Positions 6,501 to 8,404 of a DNA stretch of 8,404 bases are shown piece by piece. The notes under the pieces were generated by a model, which ran no database searches, was not told the DNA's origin, and saw only the letters and a program-made list of their open reading frames with translations. A program made the position numbers and the translations under genes. Positions within the stretch are counted from its first letter, which is position 1. Every line of letters starts with the position of its first letter. The stretch covers positions 1-8,404 of the forward strand of contig JALTMS010000030.1 of the NCBI GenBank assembly GCA_027001345.1, in the 5' to 3' direction. This DNA is from Acidobacteriota bacterium. Its GTDB lineage: Bacteria > Acidobacteriota > Polarisedimenticolia > J045.

Positions 6501-7276
6501 CGTCCCTCCTCGTCACCGCCCACGACCAGGGCCTCGAGGAAAGCGCCGGGATCCTCGCCGCGCTCGAGGGCCTCGACCAGAGCCGAACCGACGATCACTC
6601 CGTCGACCACATCCGCCAGGGCGGCGACCTGGGCCGCCGAGCGAATCCCGAAACCAGCGCAGACCGGCAGGCGGGCCACCTCCCGCACCCGCGCCAGGTA
6701 GGCTCGCAGAGCGGGAGCGATCGCCACCTCGCCGCCGGTGATACCGGCAGTGGTCACCGCGTAGAGAAAGCCCCTGCTGGCCCGGGCCAGGCGCTCGATA
6801 CGCGGCGGAGCGGTAACCGGAGTGACCAGTTGCACCAGCGCCATCCCCTGGCCTTCGAGCATCCCGCCGAGGGGACCGGCTTCCTCGAGGGGCAGATCGG
6901 GAACGATCATCCCCGCCACTCCGGCCTCGGCGGCGCGCCGGACATTCCGTTCGAGCCCCCCGGCCAGCAGCGGATTGAGATAGCTCATCAGGACCACCGG
7001 CGCGGCCAGTGGGGCCGCAGCCGCCAGCGTGTCGAGGATCCACGTCAGGCTGGTCCCCGCCTCGAGGGCGATGCGGCTGGCGCGCTGGATCGTGGCTCCG
7101 TCGGCCATCGGATCGGAGAACGGCACGCCCACTTCGAGCACTGCGGCCCGGGCCGCGGTGGCTCGCAGCGCCGGGGCGAAGGCATCGAGGGAGGGAAAGC
7201 CCGCGGTGAGATAGGCCACCAGAGCCGGCCGCGCCGCCGCGCTCAGGGCAGCGCTCAGGGCCTCGGCCCCCTTCAT
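6497..7276 (-). CDS. trpA: Tryptophan synthase alpha chain
   Basis: 259 residues, near the usual 260-270. It cleaves indole-3-glycerol phosphate to indole and glyceraldehyde-3-phosphate (EC 4.2.1.20, alpha reaction) and passes indole through a tunnel to TrpB. The catalytic residues are E48 in LEVGVPFSDPMADG and D59 in the same segment, followed by ATIQRA. YLTAGFPS near the N-terminus, MSYLNPLL, GMIVPDLPLEEA, TPVTAPPRI, YAVTTAGITGG, CAGFGIRS and GVIVGSALV match the family's TIM barrel and phosphate site. The frame extends upstream to 7435, but the ATG at 7276 gives the family N-terminus and forms an ATGA overlap with the trpB stop. Only a weak GGA lies before it, so translation is probably coupled to trpB. 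The C-terminus is acidic (GGDEEGR) and ends in a 4-nt overlap with aroF. Confidence 0.97.
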   Translation of the reverse strand: MKGAEALSAALSAAARPALVAYLTAGFPSLDAFAPALRATAARAAVLEVGVPFSDPMADGATIQRASRIALEAGTSLTWILDTLAAAAPLAAPVVLMSYLNPLLAGGLERNVRRAAEAGVAGMIVPDLPLEEAGPLGGMLEGQGMALVQLVTPVTAPPRIERLARASRGFLYAVTTAGITGGEVAIAPALRAYLARVREVARLPVCAGFGIRSAAQVAALADVVDGVIVGSALVEALERGEDPGAFLEALVVGGDEEGR

Positions 7277-8404
7277 CGGCTCTGTCCGGAGGCCAGGCTC
7301 GGCAGATCCTTGTCCCCCCGCCCGGACAGGCAGATCAGCAGGCTCCCTCCGGGATGTGCGGCCGCCCAGCGTCGGGCGCCCGCCAGAGCGTGGGCCGATT
7401 CGAGGGCCGGCAGGATGCCCTCCGCCGCGCAGCACTCGTCGAGAGCTTCGAGTGCCTGCTCGTCGTCGGCGGTGGTGATCGTCACCCGGCCGATGGCAGC
7501 CAGCAGGGCGTGCTCCGGACCCACCCCGGGGTAGTCCAGACCGGCCGAGATGGAATGGGTCTCGATCACCTGGCCGTGACGATCTTGCAGCAGCAAAGAA
7601 CAGGCCCCGTGGAGCACGCCGACCGTGCCCCGGGCGAGGGTCGCCGCGTTGTCTCCCATCCCCTCGCCACGGCCCCCCGCCTCCACTCCGAGCAGTTCGA
7701 CCCGACGATCGGCCAGCAGGGGGTGGAACAGGCCGATCGCATTGGAGCCCCCACCGATGCAGGCCACCGCCACGTCGGGCAGGGCTCCGTGCTGCTCGAG
7801 GATCTGCCGCCGGGCCTCGCTGCCGATCACCGACTGCAAGCGCTGGACGATCCAGGGGTAGGGATGAGGCCCGACGGCCGAGCCGAGCAGGTAGTAGCTC
7901 TGTTCGGGATCGGCGACCCAGGCCCGCAGCGCCTCGTCGATGGCGGCGCGCAGGGTGCGATCGCCGCTGTCGACGGGTACCACCGTCGCCCCGAGCCGCT
8001 GCATCCGGTCCACGTTGGGAGCCTGCCGCCGAACATCCACCGCCCCCATGTAGACAGTCACCGGCAGACCCACACGTGCGCAGGCGGCGGCAGCGGCCAC
8101 CCCGTGCTGGCCGGCGCCGGTCTCGGCGATCACCCGTCGGGCGCCCATGGCCCGGGCGAGCAGGGCCTGGCCCAGAGCGTTGTTGATCTTGTGCGCTCCG
8201 GTATGGGCCAGATCTTCGCGCTTGAGAAAGACTCTCGCGCCCCAGCGCTCGCCAAGGCGCCGAGCCTCGGTCAGCGGTGTCGGGCGTCCGGCCCAGGTGC
8301 TCAATTCCGCCTGCAGCCCGTCGATGAAGGCCGCGTCGTCGAGCAGGATCCGCGACCTCCTTGCCAGGCGCTCGAGCACTCCGGCCAGCAGCTCGGGCAC
8401 ATAG
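7273..8404 (-). CDS. trpB: Tryptophan synthase beta chain, N-terminus off the right edge
   Basis: About 377 residues are visible. The PLP enzyme condenses indole with serine to give tryptophan. LAHTGAHKINNALGQ carries the Schiff-base lysine, IAETGAGQHGVA the catalytic Glu, and CIGGGSNAIG the PLP-phosphate loop. THSISAGLDYPGVGPEHA, EGILPALESAHAL and the closing SGRGDKD match the standard TrpB1 type that pairs with TrpA. The GTG at 8400 could be mistaken for a start, but the codon before it is TAT, giving YVPELL. This is the internal FGGQYVPELL-like segment of TrpB, so the true start lies outside the window and roughly 15-25 residues are missing. The stop overlaps trpA by 4 nt, fitting the equimolar alpha2-beta2 complex. 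The missing trp genes (C, F, D, E) may lie further upstream. Confidence 0.97.
   Translation of the reverse strand, partial: YVPELLAGVLERLARRSRILLDDAAFIDGLQAELSTWAGRPTPLTEARRLGERWGARVFLKREDLAHTGAHKINNALGQALLARAMGARRVIAETGAGQHGVAAAAACARVGLPVTVYMGAVDVRRQAPNVDRMQRLGATVVPVDSGDRTLRAAIDEALRAWVADPEQSYYLLGSAVGPHPYPWIVQRLQSVIGSEARRQILEQHGALPDVAVACIGGGSNAIGLFHPLLADRRVELLGVEAGGRGEGMGDNAATLARGTVGVLHGACSLLLQDRHGQVIETHSISAGLDYPGVGPEHALLAAIGRVTITTADDEQALEALDECCAAEGILPALESAHALAGARRWAAAHPGGSLLICLSGRGDKDLPSLASGQSR

Noticed and set aside
4250..6701. Long plus-strand open frames (436 and 493 codons) opposite aroA, aroF and trpA
   Set aside because: They are antisense shadows of GC-rich genes: low-complexity Arg/Pro/Gly/His composition, no domain, while the minus-strand genes are complete and conserved.
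8398..8400. GTG at 8400 as the trpB start
   Set aside because: The preceding in-frame codon gives YVPELL, an internal conserved TrpB segment, so the gene is simply cut by the window edge.

Overview
The window is GC-rich bacterial DNA. It holds nine protein genes, eight on the minus strand and one on the plus strand, with no RNA gene, mobile element or CRISPR array that I can see. A Sec signal peptide, a two-helix sensor with an extracytoplasmic domain and strong AGGAGG-type ribosome binding sites fit a free-living bacterium. The mix of a class I-beta DAHP synthase of Thermotoga/Bacillus type, a Bacillus-like EPSP synthase, a Rex redox repressor and very high GC points away from the usual Enterobacteria. 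It would suit a phylum such as Acidobacteriota, Myxococcota or a neighbouring group, but this placement is only a guess.

Right part (about 3312-8404): a compact minus-strand operon of aromatic amino acid biosynthesis, transcribed trpB > trpA > aroF > aroA > aroE. Every junction overlaps: 4-nt ATGA at trpB/trpA, trpA/aroF and aroA/aroE, and 17 nt at aroF/aroA. It therefore joins the last step of tryptophan synthesis to three shikimate-pathway steps: the entry step (DAHP synthase), shikimate dehydrogenase and EPSP synthase. trpB runs off the right edge, so the operon starts outside the window. It ends at a 13-bp stem-loop (3276-3304), shared as a convergent terminator with the plus-strand gene.

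Middle (2383-3304): a non-coding stretch of about 376 bp with several inverted and direct repeats separates rex from a divergently transcribed plus-strand gene. That gene encodes a 163-residue secreted protein of unknown family, with a clear signal peptide, a near-perfect Shine-Dalgarno and its own terminator.

Left part (1-2382): three minus-strand genes, rex > trx > NIT-domain sensor, spaced by about 200 and 180 bp. Rex senses NADH/NAD+, the thioredoxin-like protein is a thiol-disulfide enzyme with a WCAPC active site, and the sensor carries a nitrate/nitrite-sensing-type domain between two membrane helices. The sensor's output domain lies beyond the left edge. Together they look like a redox or respiration-sensing neighbourhood, but the gaps (one with a perfect 11-bp inverted repeat) mean co-transcription is not proven.

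I found no convincing novel system. The points most worth a second look are the mixed trp/shikimate operon, the rex-trx-NIT grouping, the orphan secreted protein and the inverted repeats between genes.
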